64,000 bases of DNA from Tenacibaculum tangerinum (GTDB lineage: Bacteria; Bacteroidota; Bacteroidia; Flavobacteriales; Flavobacteriaceae). The translations under genes and the position numbers were made by a program. Location of the stretch: assembly GCF_029853675.1 (NCBI RefSeq), contig NZ_CP122539.1, positions 1,667,001-1,731,000 of the forward strand, given 5' to 3'. Of this stretch, positions 26,869-36,050 are shown one piece after another (position 1 is the stretch's first letter; each line of letters starts with the position of its first letter). The notes beneath the pieces were generated by a model. That model had not been told where the DNA came from and made no database searches. It saw only the letters and a program-made list of their open reading frames with translations.

Positions 26869-27840
26869 ATGATTTTAAAAGCGTTAACTCATATTTCAAG
26901 AGTACTCGTAGGAATTCTTTTTATTTACTCTGGATTTGTGAAATTAGTAGACCCCATTGGCTCACAATACAAATTTCAAGAATATTTTAGCGAAGGTGTA
27001 CTAAACTTAGAATTTTTAATACCCCTTGCCCTGCCTTTTTCTGTTCTTTTAATTATTTCTGAATTGGTTTTAGGTGTAATGCTTTTGGTGGGTTATAAAC
27101 CAAAATTAACGGTTTGGAGTTTGTTTGGCTTAAACTTAATCTTTTTGTTCTTAACATGGTACTCGCATACTTATAACAAAGTTACTGACTGCGGATGTTT
27201 TGGCGATGCGATAAAACTTACACCAGAAGAAACCTTTTATAAAAATGTAATTCTTATGGTATTTATTGTTATTCTAATTTTAGGAATTCAGTATATCAAA
27301 CCTCTTATTTCAAACAAAATAGCCTCTATTACAACATTTATTTCGCTGGCACTATCTTTAATGGTTACCTTTTATGTACTAAACCACCTGCCAATTATAG
27401 ATTTTAGGGCGTATGCAGTAGGCACCGATATTGCAGAAGGAATGAAATACCAAGAGGGAAGCGACGAAATACCTCCTATTCACGATTTTATGATTGAAAC
27501 AGATGAAGGCGATAAGCTAGAAGAAATGCTAGCAAAAGAAAAAGCAATGCTCGTCGTTATGTATAATTTTGATAAAACTGAAGAAGAAGGGATTGCAGAA
27601 GTAGCTAAGGTTGCAAAAAAAGCCAAAGAACAAGGATATGAAATTTATGTTTTAACCGCTTCTTATGTTGAAGACCAAGAAGCTACTCAAAAAAAATATG
27701 GACTTCCTTACACCTTTGCTTTTTGTGATGAAACTGCTTTAAAAACTGTAATTAGAGCAAACCCTGGTATTGTTACCGTTAAAAAAGGAATTATTGTAGG
27801 AAAATGGAATTGGACAGATGCTGATGATGTAACATTGTAA
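26869..27840 (+). CDS. DoxX/MauE-like membrane protein with thioredoxin-like tail (BT_3928 family)
   Basis: 323 aa. Four membrane helices in residues 8-160 make a DoxX/MauE-type domain, with a cysteine-rich loop TDCGCFGDA (about 105-113). A further helix lies at about 160-180. The C-terminal region (about 200-320) is periplasmic and thioredoxin-like in pattern (MLVVMYNFDKTEEEG, YVLTASYVEDQ, GLPYTFAFCDET) without a CxxC pair. MauE-like proteins take part in disulfide or quinone-linked redox. The genomic place behind folP and DUF1599 is the usual one in Flavobacteriia. The precise role is unknown. Confidence 0.85.
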   Translation: MILKALTHISRVLVGILFIYSGFVKLVDPIGSQYKFQEYFSEGVLNLEFLIPLALPFSVLLIISELVLGVMLLVGYKPKLTVWSLFGLNLIFLFLTWYSHTYNKVTDCGCFGDAIKLTPEETFYKNVILMVFIVILILGIQYIKPLISNKIASITTFISLALSLMVTFYVLNHLPIIDFRAYAVGTDIAEGMKYQEGSDEIPPIHDFMIETDEGDKLEEMLAKEKAMLVVMYNFDKTEEEGIAEVAKVAKKAKEQGYEIYVLTASYVEDQEATQKKYGLPYTFAFCDETALKTVIRANPGIVTVKKGIIVGKWNWTDADDVTL

Positions 27841-27865
27841 AGACCACGTAATTTTATATACAACG

Positions 27866-27893
27866 AAAACCTCACAGAATTTGTGAGGTTTTC
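27866..27893 (+). terminator. Terminator after the DoxX-like gene
   Basis: Stem AAAACCTCACA/TGTGAGGTTTT with a 5-base loop, followed by CTTATTTT. Confidence 0.8.
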
Positions 27894-27966
27894 TTATTTT
27901 CGCAAAGACATGCTATGCTATTAGCGTATTTTAAAAAAAGGAATCAATTTATATATATTTATTTTT

Positions 27967-28350
27967 GTGAAACAATTAGTCTTCGTTTTTATTGGTGGTG
28001 GTGCAGGAAGCGTATTACGCTATCTCATAGGAAAAGCACTCAACACTTCGCAAACAGGATTTCCTTACGGAACTTTTACCGCAAATATTTTAGGGAGTTT
28101 ACTTATTGGAATTATTTTAGGGTTTGCCGCTAAAAATAACGCCTTAACACAAAACCACACCTTATTATTGGCAACAGGTTTTTGTGGCGGCTTTACTACC
28201 TTTTCTACGTTTGCTTATGAAAATCATATCTTTTTAAAATCAGGAGACTTTAGCTCTTTTGCACTGTACACCATTGCAAGCTTTGTTATTGGTTTTTTAG
28301 CTGTTTTTGCAGGAATTTACTTCACAAACTTCCTTTTACCAAATACATAA
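27967..28350 (+). CDS. crcB: Fluoride channel CrcB/Fluc
   Basis: 127 aa from a GTG start. Four membrane helices; the family signatures are GGGAGSVLRYLIG (residues 9-21), GTFTANILGSLLIG (36-49, with the pore Asn) and GFCGGFTTFSTFAYE (70-84, with the phenylalanine-box and the Thr-rich segment). It exports fluoride as a dual-topology dimer. The GTG overlaps the last base of a TATTTTTG box (27960-27967). If that promoter is used, the message is leaderless or initiates slightly later. I find no fluoride-riboswitch-like leader before it. Confidence 0.93.
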   Translation: MKQLVFVFIGGGAGSVLRYLIGKALNTSQTGFPYGTFTANILGSLLIGIILGFAAKNNALTQNHTLLLATGFCGGFTTFSTFAYENHIFLKSGDFSSFALYTIASFVIGFLAVFAGIYFTNFLLPNT

Positions 28351-28413
28351 AACACCTAAATTAGTTTCAGAAAAAAAGACTGTAACCACACTATCGAAAA
28401 AATCATACATCAA

Positions 28414-29118
28414 ATGAACGAACTTATACACTATACCTCAGCCGAAAATTATGTAATGCTTACGATTACCAACGGAAAAGCCAATGCAATTTCTCATGAA
28501 GTAATCGACGCTTTAAACGCTTGTTTAGACAAGGCTGAAAAAGAAGAAAAAACCGTAATAGTAACAGGGCAATCAGGAATATTCTCGGCAGGATACGATT
28601 TGAAGAGCATGACGCAATCTCCTCAATCGGCTTTAGAGTTGGTAACTAAAGGCTCTAGGTTATCGCATAGAATGTTATCATATCCTTATCCCATAATCGC
28701 TGCTTGTTCAGGACATGCCGTTGCCAAAGGAGCGTTCTTATTACTTTCTGCTGATTATAGAATAGGTATAGAAGGAGATTTTAAAATTGGATTGAACGAA
28801 GTTATGATTGGCATGACCATGCACAACGCAGGCATTGAAATTGCCAAAGCACGCTTGGCTCCTATTTACTTTGAAAGAAGTGTCAGTTGTTCAGAAATAT
28901 ACACTCCTAAAGATGCCGTTACTGCTGGTTTTTTAGACACCGTTGTTCCTCAAGAACAGTTAGTACCTACGGCAATAAAAGTAGCTTCAATGTTTGCTAA
29001 ACTCAATAAAAAAGCACATAAAGAAACCAAGTTAAAAGTTAGAAAACCATACTTAGATTCATTAGAAAAAGCAATTGAACTCGATATCGAAAACGGGTTG
29101 ACACCTCCTTCTAAATAA
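28414..29118 (+). CDS. Enoyl-CoA hydratase/isomerase (crotonase) family protein
   Basis: 234 aa. Crotonase fold: the first oxyanion-hole strand is VTGQSGIFSAGYDLKSM (about residues 50-66), the second is in HAVAKGAFLLLSADYRIG (about 101-118). Usual catalytic glutamates near residue 110-130 are not clearly conserved (GLNEVMIGMT has one Glu at the later site), so isomerase, hydratase and other activities remain open. Short C-terminal helical region, normal for the small members. It is a single gene, 63 bases after crcB. Confidence 0.88.
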   Translation: MNELIHYTSAENYVMLTITNGKANAISHEVIDALNACLDKAEKEEKTVIVTGQSGIFSAGYDLKSMTQSPQSALELVTKGSRLSHRMLSYPYPIIAACSGHAVAKGAFLLLSADYRIGIEGDFKIGLNEVMIGMTMHNAGIEIAKARLAPIYFERSVSCSEIYTPKDAVTAGFLDTVVPQEQLVPTAIKVASMFAKLNKKAHKETKLKVRKPYLDSLEKAIELDIENGLTPPSK

Positions 29119-29126
29119 GAATAAGC

Positions 29127-29245
29127 GTGTCATATCGATAGAACGAAGTACGAGTAGTGATGATATATCTTATGCGATTTATGTGTGGCTATTTCGCATT
29201 TAAACCCGTTGTCTCTTCGAGTAAAATTAGTGGAATGAAATGGAA
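29127..29245. repeat. Possible degenerate REP-like intergenic element
   Basis: The gap after the crotonase gene begins GTGTCATATCGATAGAACGA and later contains TCTCTTCGAGTAAAATTAG and GGAATGAAATGGAAATAA. These resemble the GTCATTTCGA...GAGAAATC type of dispersed intergenic repeat seen in many Bacteroidota genomes. Similarity is by eye only. Confidence 0.3.
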
Positions 29246-29252
29246 ATAATTT

Positions 29253-29996
29253 TTATTTAAAGATCTTATTGTTCTCTAATAATTTTTCTAGCTGTTTTTT
29301 AATTTTTACATCACCTAATTTCTGTAAAAGTTTCAAATGGTTGTGATGGTGTGCATCAGTTCCAACAAAATCATACATTCCTTCGCTTAATAGTTTTTTT
29401 GAAACTTTTTGAACCCCTTTTCCATATTGCTCTGTTAGAGAAAGAAAATTTAATTGAAAAAGACAACCTGCTTTTTTCAATTTATAAAAATTTTGAAAGT
29501 CATGATGATAAAAATTATACCTCTCTGGATGTGCCAAAACTGGCTTGTATCCTTTTAATTGTATTTCAAACAGTATATCGTATAAATTGTAAGGAGCATT
29601 AAAATACGACATCTCTACAAGTATATACTTATCTTTTAAAACTAAGATATCATCAGCCTCTAACCTTTCTACAAAACGCTCATCCATCATATATTCAGCA
29701 GCAGCTCTAATAGAAATATCGGCAAACCCTTTATTGTCTAAAGCCTTTCTAACTTCTGACAATTTACTCTTTATTGTTTCAGAAGAATTAGGATATACGT
29801 CTCCTAAAACATGCGGTGTTGTAACAAAATTTTTGATTCCGTAAGAGTACATTTTTGAAATGAGGGAAACTGAATCTTCTATATTTTTTGCACCGTCATC
29901 AATACCTGGAAGTAAATGTGAATGTATATCTACAAATCCTTCAGGAAAAAATTCATTAAGTGGAATTTCTTTCTTCTTAAAAAAGAGCATATTCAA
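29253..29996 (-). CDS. PHP-type protein-tyrosine phosphatase (CpsB/YwqE family)
   Basis: 247 aa. PHP metal-binding motifs: FVDIHSHLLPGIDDGAK (residues 21-37), TTPHVLG (58-64), PVLAHPERY (about 149-157) and GTDAHHHNHL (about 215-224). Members bind two or three manganese ions and dephosphorylate the tyrosine-rich tail of Wzc-type kinases, thereby controlling capsule synthesis. In this window the Wzc-like partner is at the left edge, 29 kb away, and the polysaccharide cluster is 11 kb to the right. A -7 like TAACTTTG lies at 30012-30019. Confidence 0.92.
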   Translation of the reverse strand: MNMLFFKKKEIPLNEFFPEGFVDIHSHLLPGIDDGAKNIEDSVSLISKMYSYGIKNFVTTPHVLGDVYPNSSETIKSKLSEVRKALDNKGFADISIRAAAEYMMDERFVERLEADDILVLKDKYILVEMSYFNAPYNLYDILFEIQLKGYKPVLAHPERYNFYHHDFQNFYKLKKAGCLFQLNFLSLTEQYGKGVQKVSKKLLSEGMYDFVGTDAHHHNHLKLLQKLGDVKIKKQLEKLLENNKIFK

Positions 29997-30092
29997 CGAT
30001 TAATTTTTATACAAAGTTATGTTATAATTTCTACAAATATATTGCAAAATAAAAAAAGTTAACAACGAAAACGATTGAGTTTTGCATGGCTA

Positions 30093-30123
30093 TTGCCTGT
30101 ACAAAATAGAACGTCTATATTTG
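30093..30123 (+). promoter_or_regulatory. Promoter of the GlcNAc kinase-like gene
   Basis: TTG (30093-30095), 20 bases, TATATTTG (30116-30123); 21 bases before the ATG at 30145, so the longer frame from 30082 is not the start. Confidence 0.6.
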
Positions 30124-30144
30124 GGTATTAATAATTATGATGAT

Positions 30145-30993
30145 ATGGTTTTAATAGCAGATGGCGGATCTACCAAAGCGGATTGGATTGCTATAAACGA
30201 CAACAAAGAAGAGGTTTTTAGAGTAAGAACTTTAGGACTTAATCCTGCTGTAATATCAGTAGAAGAACTTAGGAATAGAATTATCAATATGTTCCAGTTA
30301 ATAAATATTAAAGAGCAAGTTTCTGAAATTTATTTTTATGGAGCGGGCTGTGGTACCCCAAAAGCAGTTAATATCTTAAAAGAATTATTAGAATCTATTT
30401 TTACCAATGCTAAAGTTTCTATTAATGAAGATATGCTTGCTGCTGTATATGCCAGTGCTGGAGATAAAGAGGCCATTGTATGCATACTAGGTACTGGCTC
30501 TAATAGCTGTTATTTTGATGGAAACAACATTGAAATGCTCGTGCCCTCGTTAGGATATACCATCATGGATGAAGCTAGTGGAAATTTCTTTGGTAAAAAA
30601 CTTATTCGAGATTATTATTATAAAAAAATGCCGAAAAAAATCGCCAAGAAGTTTGGTGACGCTTATAACTTAGATGCCGATTATATTAAGCAACATTTAT
30701 ACCGAGAAAGCAACCCGAACATGTTTTTAGCGAACTTTGCTAAGTTTATGTTCGACTTTAAAGAAGATGTATATATTAAGAAATTAATCAGAAAAGGATT
30801 TAAAAAATTTTTTAAGTGTCGAATACTTCCTTTTGAAAAAGACAACACGACACCTATTTATTTTATAGGGTCTATCGCTTTTTATTTTAATGATATCTTA
30901 GAAAGTGTTGCCGACAAATATGACTTAAGGATAGCTGGAATAATTCAAAGACCCATAGATAACTTATTAGAGTATCATAAAAACAAACTTTAG
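30145..30993 (+). CDS. N-acetylglucosamine kinase-like ATPase (BadF/BadG family)
   Basis: 282 aa from the ATG at 30145, directly before the phosphate-1 motif MVLIADGGSTKADW. A frame from 30082 would start upstream of the promoter. ASKHA fold: ADGGSTKADW (residues 4-13), IYFYGAGCG and LGTGSNSCYF (phosphate-2) and the adenosine region near GSIAFYF. Bacteroidota proteins of this kind phosphorylate GlcNAc or a related amino sugar, probably in wall recycling. The 3' end overlaps murF, on the other strand, by 4 bases. Substrate is inferred from family and neighbour only. Confidence 0.88.
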   Translation: MVLIADGGSTKADWIAINDNKEEVFRVRTLGLNPAVISVEELRNRIINMFQLINIKEQVSEIYFYGAGCGTPKAVNILKELLESIFTNAKVSINEDMLAAVYASAGDKEAIVCILGTGSNSCYFDGNNIEMLVPSLGYTIMDEASGNFFGKKLIRDYYYKKMPKKIAKKFGDAYNLDADYIKQHLYRESNPNMFLANFAKFMFDFKEDVYIKKLIRKGFKKFFKCRILPFEKDNTTPIYFIGSIAFYFNDILESVADKYDLRIAGIIQRPIDNLLEYHKNKL

Positions 30994-32255
30994 TTAATAC
31001 TATCTAACACCCTTTCAAGAGCCATTCCTCTTGATCCTTTTACTAAAATAGTACTGTGTTTTATTTCACTGTCTTTTAAGTGTGACTCTAAATCTTTGAA
31101 GGTCTCAAACTTGATTGCCCTGTCATTTTTGGTTTCTACTTCATAGAAGTTTTTACCCACTAAAAAAACGGCATCAAAACTACTGTTTTGGGTTATGTCT
31201 GCTATGATTTGATGTTCCTTTGCACTGTAGGCACCTAACTCAAACATATCACCTAAAATAACTATTTTTTGTGCAGCTTTAAGTAAGCTGAAACTTTCTA
31301 AAGCAGCCCTCATGCTTGTTGGATTGGCATTGTAAGCGTCGAGAACAATCGTGTTATTATCGGTATGAATCATTTGCGACCTGTTGTTGGAAGGAATATA
31401 GCTTTCTATTGCTTTCTTAATTTCTTCGAAAGAAACGCCAAAATAATTCCCTATAGTTATCGCTGCCGACAAATTTGCAAAGTTGTATGTTCCCATTAGG
31501 TTACTCAAAATAGCTTCATTCTTGAATGATATTTTTACAAACGGATTCGCTTCTATAAACTGTATTTCGTCATCGAAAAAAATTCTTTCAATAGCATTGG
31601 TTCTTGCTACTTGTTTTTCGTCTTCAGGATTTACAAATACTTTTTTTTGGTGTACTTCTAAAAAATCATACAATTCAGATTTAGCTTTTACAACCCCCTC
31701 TAAAGAACCAAATCCTTCCAAATGAGCACTTCCAAAATTTGTTATGTATCCATAATCTGGATTGGTTATTTCAGATAAAAATGCTATTTCATTTGCATGA
31801 TTTGCACCCATTTCAACAATACCAATTTCCGTATTTTTGACCATTGACAACAATGTTAACGGCACTCCTATATGATTGTTTAAATTTCCTTTGGTTGCGT
31901 TTGTTTTATATTTTGTTGAAAGAACTACATTTATAAGCTCTTTTGTAGTTGTTTTTCCATTACTACCCGTTAAAGCTATTATTGGAATATTTAGTTGATT
32001 TCTATGATAAGTAGCTAATTTTTGTAACGTTTCTAACACGTTATCTACTAAAATTATCGAATCTGAAGTTTTATAAGCTTCCTCATCTACTACTGCATAA
32101 CTAGCTCCTTTTCGTAGTGCTTCTTCTGCAAACTTATTACCGTTGAAGTTTGCCCCTTTCAATGCAAAAAACAGGGTATTCTTCCTAATGTTCCTTGTAT
32201 CTGTATCAACCAAACCATGAACAGCATACAACTGGTATAAATCTTCTGTATTCAT
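30990..32255 (-). CDS. murF: UDP-N-acetylmuramoyl-tripeptide--D-alanyl-D-alanine ligase
   Basis: 421 aa. Adds D-Ala-D-Ala to the UDP-MurNAc-tripeptide, the last cytoplasmic peptide step of peptidoglycan synthesis. N-terminal substrate domain (GLVDTDTRNIRKNTLFFALKG), central ATPase with ALTGSNGKTTTKELI (about residues 93-107), NHIGVPLTLL and VEMGANHANEIAFL, and a C-terminal domain with LDAYNANPTSMRAAL and LGDMFELG. All expected motifs are present. It sits downstream of gldJ on the same strand but behind a strong terminator. Confidence 0.95.
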   Translation of the reverse strand: MNTEDLYQLYAVHGLVDTDTRNIRKNTLFFALKGANFNGNKFAEEALRKGASYAVVDEEAYKTSDSIILVDNVLETLQKLATYHRNQLNIPIIALTGSNGKTTTKELINVVLSTKYKTNATKGNLNNHIGVPLTLLSMVKNTEIGIVEMGANHANEIAFLSEITNPDYGYITNFGSAHLEGFGSLEGVVKAKSELYDFLEVHQKKVFVNPEDEKQVARTNAIERIFFDDEIQFIEANPFVKISFKNEAILSNLMGTYNFANLSAAITIGNYFGVSFEEIKKAIESYIPSNNRSQMIHTDNNTIVLDAYNANPTSMRAALESFSLLKAAQKIVILGDMFELGAYSAKEHQIIADITQNSSFDAVFLVGKNFYEVETKNDRAIKFETFKDLESHLKDSEIKHSTILVKGSRGMALERVLDSIN

Positions 32256-32261
32256 TTTGTA

Positions 32262-32300
32262 AAAATAAAAAACCTCATTGAGTGGTCAATGAGGTTCTTT
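32262..32300 (-). terminator. Terminator of gldJ
   Basis: Perfect 11-bp stem AACCTCATTGA/TCAATGAGGTT (32271-32296, 4-base loop) followed on the minus strand by TTTTTATTTTT, about 27 bases after the gldJ stop. Confidence 0.85.
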
Positions 32301-32323
32301 TAAATTTATTCAATAATTATTAT

Positions 32324-34039
32324 TTATCTTCTTACTCTCTTAACGTATTTTGGTGTTGGAGTTTTCCTATCATTTAACACCATTGGTCCCATTTTGTCTG
32401 TAGCACATCTAAAACCAATATAATTTGTTGCCATATACTCTGGGAAATATCTTCTTTGGGCTGGATCTAACCAGTATTCTCTATCTGCCCATGAACCTCC
32501 TTTAAACACTCTAGATTTATCACTAATTAGAGTAGTTCTTCTTTTGTCATCGTATTTATAATTATTAATAACGTTTCCTAAAGAGTCTAATTCTGCCTCT
32601 GGTTTTTGAGGTGAGTTATACATTCTAGAAGAGCGATCTAATTGATCTTTATCTAAACCGTAGAATTTAGATGAAGCCTGATCTCCATCGCCTAAACTTG
32701 AGTTGTTCGCTAAGTTATAATTTCTTCTCATATACGTATCTTCTCTCGTAATAGGAATATATTTTACACTTCCAGGTAAATCTTTAGGTACAACTCTACC
32801 ATTTTCTAAAGTATCGTATTCTACCTCTCCGTCTCCAACAATTACAACTTTTCCATCTTCATTAATTAATTTTTTAGTGAATATATTTCCTCTAAAATAG
32901 TTAAAGTCGTTAGCTTCTGAGTCTATAATTGGTCGGTATACGTCTTCTACCCATTCTGCTACATTCCCAGACATATCGTAAAGTCCAAATGCATTCGGTG
33001 GATAGCTCATCACAGCATTAGGAATATCTGCTCCGTCGCTACTCCATCCTGCAATACCACTATAATCTCCTTTTCCTTGTTTAAAGTTCGCTAGTTGGTC
33101 TCCTCTCCTTCTCTTATCTCTATCACGTGTATATTTTCCAGTCCAAGCATATTTTTTTCTACCTCTAATATTGTTATATTCTCTATTTTCAAAAAGTGCT
33201 TTTGCTGCATATTCCCATTCTACTTCAGTTGGTAATCTAAACTTTTGAGATAGGATTCCGTCAGAAGAAGTTACTTGTCGTCCTGTAAACTTTCCTTTTT
33301 CTGGCTTAGGTTCACCTTTAGTTCTTGGTACTGGTAATCCTTTTTTGTATATAGTAGAATCTCCATCGAAGATAGCATACGGATCGGTTAAGTAAGTATC
33401 TGTATCAAAATTGTTTTCCCCTTTAAAACTTATTGAATCTTCTTTGAATATATTTTTGATGACCCCTTTATCCATCAAAATCTTTAAATTTACTGCATTG
33501 GTACGCCACTTACAATACTTGTTCGCTTGTATCCAACTAACTCCAACCACTGGGTATTCTGCATAAGACGGGTGTCTTAAGTAACTTTCTGAAAGCAAAT
33601 TGGTATTTCCTAATCCTTTTCTCCAAACCAATGTATCTGGTAAAATTGAAGGGTAAATATTTTTAAACTGAGGGTCGTCTGGCGAAAATACATCTTTCAT
33701 ATATTGCATAAACAAACCATACTCGGCATTTGTCACTTCAGTTTCATCCATATAAAAGGTGCGCACGTGCATTTGTTTTGGTGTTGTGTTCCAGTCAAAC
33801 ATAACATCGTCTTGCACTAATCCCATCGTAAAAGTACCTCCTTCAATGTGCACCATACCCGGGGGAACGTTTTTTCCTTCTCTATACTCTCCTTTAATAT
33901 ATCCTCCATAATTAGGATCATTAAAGTTCCAACCAGTTAACGAAGATTTACTAGACCCGCCACGACTGTTACTTTTACAAGAAGCAACTAACAAGCTAGC
34001 AATCGCCAATAAACTAAATAATTTTAACGTACTTTTCAT
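32324..34039 (-). CDS. gldJ: Gliding motility lipoprotein GldJ
   Basis: 571 aa. Lipoprotein signal MKSTLKLFSLLAIASLLVASC (Cys21). A formylglycine-generating-enzyme (SUMF1) type fold is spread over residues about 60-555: PPGMVHIEGGTFTMG, YMDETEVTNAEYGLF, YPVVGVSWIQANKYCKWR, FRLPTEVEWEYAA, YDMSGNVAEWVEDVY and RVFKGGSWADREYW ending in FRCATDK. GldJ belongs to the gliding and type IX secretion apparatus of Bacteroidota and stabilises GldK. The catalytic cysteines of true FGE enzymes are not expected. It is divergent from porV; in Flavobacterium johnsoniae porU lies between the two, but it does not here. Confidence 0.95.
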   Translation of the reverse strand: MKSTLKLFSLLAIASLLVASCKSNSRGGSSKSSLTGWNFNDPNYGGYIKGEYREGKNVPPGMVHIEGGTFTMGLVQDDVMFDWNTTPKQMHVRTFYMDETEVTNAEYGLFMQYMKDVFSPDDPQFKNIYPSILPDTLVWRKGLGNTNLLSESYLRHPSYAEYPVVGVSWIQANKYCKWRTNAVNLKILMDKGVIKNIFKEDSISFKGENNFDTDTYLTDPYAIFDGDSTIYKKGLPVPRTKGEPKPEKGKFTGRQVTSSDGILSQKFRLPTEVEWEYAAKALFENREYNNIRGRKKYAWTGKYTRDRDKRRRGDQLANFKQGKGDYSGIAGWSSDGADIPNAVMSYPPNAFGLYDMSGNVAEWVEDVYRPIIDSEANDFNYFRGNIFTKKLINEDGKVVIVGDGEVEYDTLENGRVVPKDLPGSVKYIPITREDTYMRRNYNLANNSSLGDGDQASSKFYGLDKDQLDRSSRMYNSPQKPEAELDSLGNVINNYKYDDKRRTTLISDKSRVFKGGSWADREYWLDPAQRRYFPEYMATNYIGFRCATDKMGPMVLNDRKTPTPKYVKRVRR

Positions 34040-34336
34040 GTATTTCTTATTGTTTTTAAGGGTGTCGCAATTTACAATATTTCTAATTTCTTACAACTAA
34101 TTTAACCATAAAATCATATTCATTGACTCTTATTACGCAAGATAGAAACGATAGTTTTTGCTCTTTAGTATTACGAATCTAAGAAAAAGATTAAAATAAT
34201 ACGGTCTTAAGATTTAATATTTGTAGAATTGTAAAAAGTTAATTAATAATTTAGAAGGAAAATATAATATATTTTTTAGAAAAACGTTAATTGTTTTAAT
34301 TTTTAAGCTATGAATAGGCTAAAAAAAAGAGATATT

Positions 34337-34367
34337 GTGAACTCATTATAATAAAATTATATATTTG
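34337..34367 (+). promoter_or_regulatory. Candidate porV promoter in the 351-bp gldJ-porV gap
   Basis: TATATTTG at 34360-34367 (TTG near 34335-34337, 22 bases upstream), 24 bases before the porV ATG. The rest of 34040-34390 is AT-rich; I see no other gene, and no remnant of porU. Confidence 0.5.
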
Positions 34368-34390
34368 CTAAATAATTAATCAAATTTTAC

Positions 34391-35485
34391 ATGAAAAAAT
34401 TATCGATCATATTATTTTTTGTGTGCTTAACCTTATTAGATAAAGCACAAGCCCAAACATCAATAAATACAACAGCAATGCCCTTTTTATTGATTGTACC
34501 TGATGCTCGCGCTGGTGGTATGGGAGATATTGGAGTGGCGACCTCTTCTGATGCTTATTCAATTTTTCATAACCCTGCAAAAACTGCATTCAATCAAAAC
34601 AAAATAAGTATGGGGATAAACTATACCCCGTGGCTTAGAAATTTAACGGATGATATTTTTGTTGGTGGTGGTTCTTATGTGAACAGGTATAGTGAAAAAT
34701 CGGCATGGGGAGTTGATTTAAAGTATTTTTCTTTAGGGCAAGTAAACTTAACTACCGATGATGGTACTTCTAATGGAATAGAAAACCCTAACGAATTAGC
34801 CATTACAGGAATTTATTCATTAAAGCTTAGTGAAACATTTTCTATGGGTATTGGTTTAAAATATATTCACTCTAACTACAAGATAAGAAGCAATAATTCT
34901 AGTTTGAATCCTGTAAACTCTTTTGCAGTTGATGTTTCTGGATACTACCAATCTGAAGAAAAAAACTTTGGAAATTTTAACGGTCGTTATCGATTTGGCT
35001 TTAACATTGCAAATATTGGCCCTAAAGTTGAATATTCTGCTGGTGATCCCAACTTCATACCAACGAATGCTAAAATTGGTGGAGGTTTTGATTTTATTCT
35101 TAATGATTTTAATGTCTTAGGACTTAATTTAGAGTTTACAAAACTATTAGTTCCATCGAGCCCTGACTCAGAAAGAGGTTGGTTTGAAGGTATGTTTACT
35201 TCTTTAGGAGACCGTAGTTTTAGTGAAGAATTACAAGAAACTACTTGGGCGTTAGGCGCAGAATATCTTTATAACAATGCTTTTGCCTTAAGAGCCGGTT
35301 ATTTTCACGAAAGTGAAGAAAAAGGACAGCGACAGTATTTTACCTTAGGTACTGGGTTTTCTGCTAGAGCTTTTACATTAGATTTATCATATCTTGTAAA
35401 TACAGCCGCTGTTAACAATCCACTAGAAAACACCTTACGTTTCTCTTTGTCATTTGATTTAGGAGAACTATACGAAGTTTATTAA
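34391..35485 (+). CDS. porV: Type IX secretion outer-membrane protein PorV (LptO)
   Basis: 364 aa. Signal peptide MKKLSIILFFVCLTLLDKAQAQ (about 1-22). Then the family N-terminus with FLLIVPDARAGGMGDIGVAT, SIFHNPAKTAF and a FadL-like 14-strand barrel rich in alternating residues up to the C-terminal Leu/Glu strand (LRFSLSFDLGELYEVY). PorV shuttles cargo from the SprA translocon to the attachment complex with PorU and is needed for most T9SS-secreted proteins. It is the head of a short plus-strand group but separated from cdd by a terminator. Confidence 0.95.
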   Translation: MKKLSIILFFVCLTLLDKAQAQTSINTTAMPFLLIVPDARAGGMGDIGVATSSDAYSIFHNPAKTAFNQNKISMGINYTPWLRNLTDDIFVGGGSYVNRYSEKSAWGVDLKYFSLGQVNLTTDDGTSNGIENPNELAITGIYSLKLSETFSMGIGLKYIHSNYKIRSNNSSLNPVNSFAVDVSGYYQSEEKNFGNFNGRYRFGFNIANIGPKVEYSAGDPNFIPTNAKIGGGFDFILNDFNVLGLNLEFTKLLVPSSPDSERGWFEGMFTSLGDRSFSEELQETTWALGAEYLYNNAFALRAGYFHESEEKGQRQYFTLGTGFSARAFTLDLSYLVNTAAVNNPLENTLRFSLSFDLGELYEVY

Positions 35486-35524
35486 AAACAGTATTTTTTT
35501 ATAAATTCGTAATCACAGAATACT

Positions 35525-35551
35525 AAAGCAGTCTCTAAGACTGCTTTTTTT
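35525..35551 (+). terminator. Terminator of porV
   Basis: Stem AGCAGTCT/AGACTGCT (35527-35545) with 3-base loop followed by seven T; it ends only 17 bases before the cdd ATG. Confidence 0.85.
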
Positions 35552-35567
35552 GACTAATCGTTTTATC

Positions 35568-36050
35568 ATGAAAAAAATTGAGATAACTACTACCGCTACG
35601 ATATTTGATGATGTTTCGCAATTAACAACAGAAGATGCATTTTTAATACAAAAAGCAGTAGAAGCAAGACAAAAAGCGTATGCTCCGTATTCAAAATTTA
35701 ATGTAGGTGCAGCTATTCTACTAGATAATGGGCATGTTATTTTAGGCAACAATCAAGAAAGTGCCGCTTACCCTTCGGGCATGTGCGCAGAAAGGGTTGC
35801 TATTTGGAAAGCTGGCTCAGAATTCCCTAACATGAAGGTAAAAAAAATAGCCATTACGGCTGCCTCAGAAAACACTACGGTTAACAAACCCGTTGGACCT
35901 TGTGGTGCTTGTCGACAAACATTATCTGAATATGAAATCAATCAAAAACACCCTATTGAAATTATTTTTATGGGAGAAGTTGGTAAAATTATAAAAACTG
36001 AGTCCTTGCTTTCTTTATTGCCTTTTTCTTTTGACAGCTCTTATCTATAG
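35568..36050 (+). CDS. cdd: Cytidine deaminase
   Basis: 160 aa from the ATG at 35568; an in-frame TTG at 35550 lies inside the porV terminator and is not a credible start. Zinc-site motifs: MCAERVAIW (Cys and catalytic Glu, about residues 72-80) and PCGACRQTL (two Cys, about 108-116). YAPYSKFNVGAAILL is the usual substrate loop. It deaminates cytidine and deoxycytidine in pyrimidine salvage, as a homotetramer with about 130-160 residues per subunit. No promoter box is visible between terminator and start; the promoter may overlap the terminator. Confidence 0.94.
   Translation: MKKIEITTTATIFDDVSQLTTEDAFLIQKAVEARQKAYAPYSKFNVGAAILLDNGHVILGNNQESAAYPSGMCAERVAIWKAGSEFPNMKVKKIAITAASENTTVNKPVGPCGACRQTLSEYEINQKHPIEIIFMGEVGKIIKTESLLSLLPFSFDSSYL

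Noticed and set aside
27894..27966. Fluoride riboswitch before crcB
   Set aside because: The short AT-rich stretch between terminator and GTG has none of the conserved GG...GAUGGC...CUGAUGGCUCCUAC-type segments; nothing supports it.
30082..30144. Longer open frame before the GlcNAc kinase-like gene
   Set aside because: It starts upstream of a good promoter, and family N-termini begin at the glycine-rich motif right after the ATG at 30145.
31483..31725. Small plus-strand frame inside murF (and many similar ones opposite other genes)
   Set aside because: They lie wholly opposite recognised genes, show no signal, motif or start context, and are shadows of the real frames.
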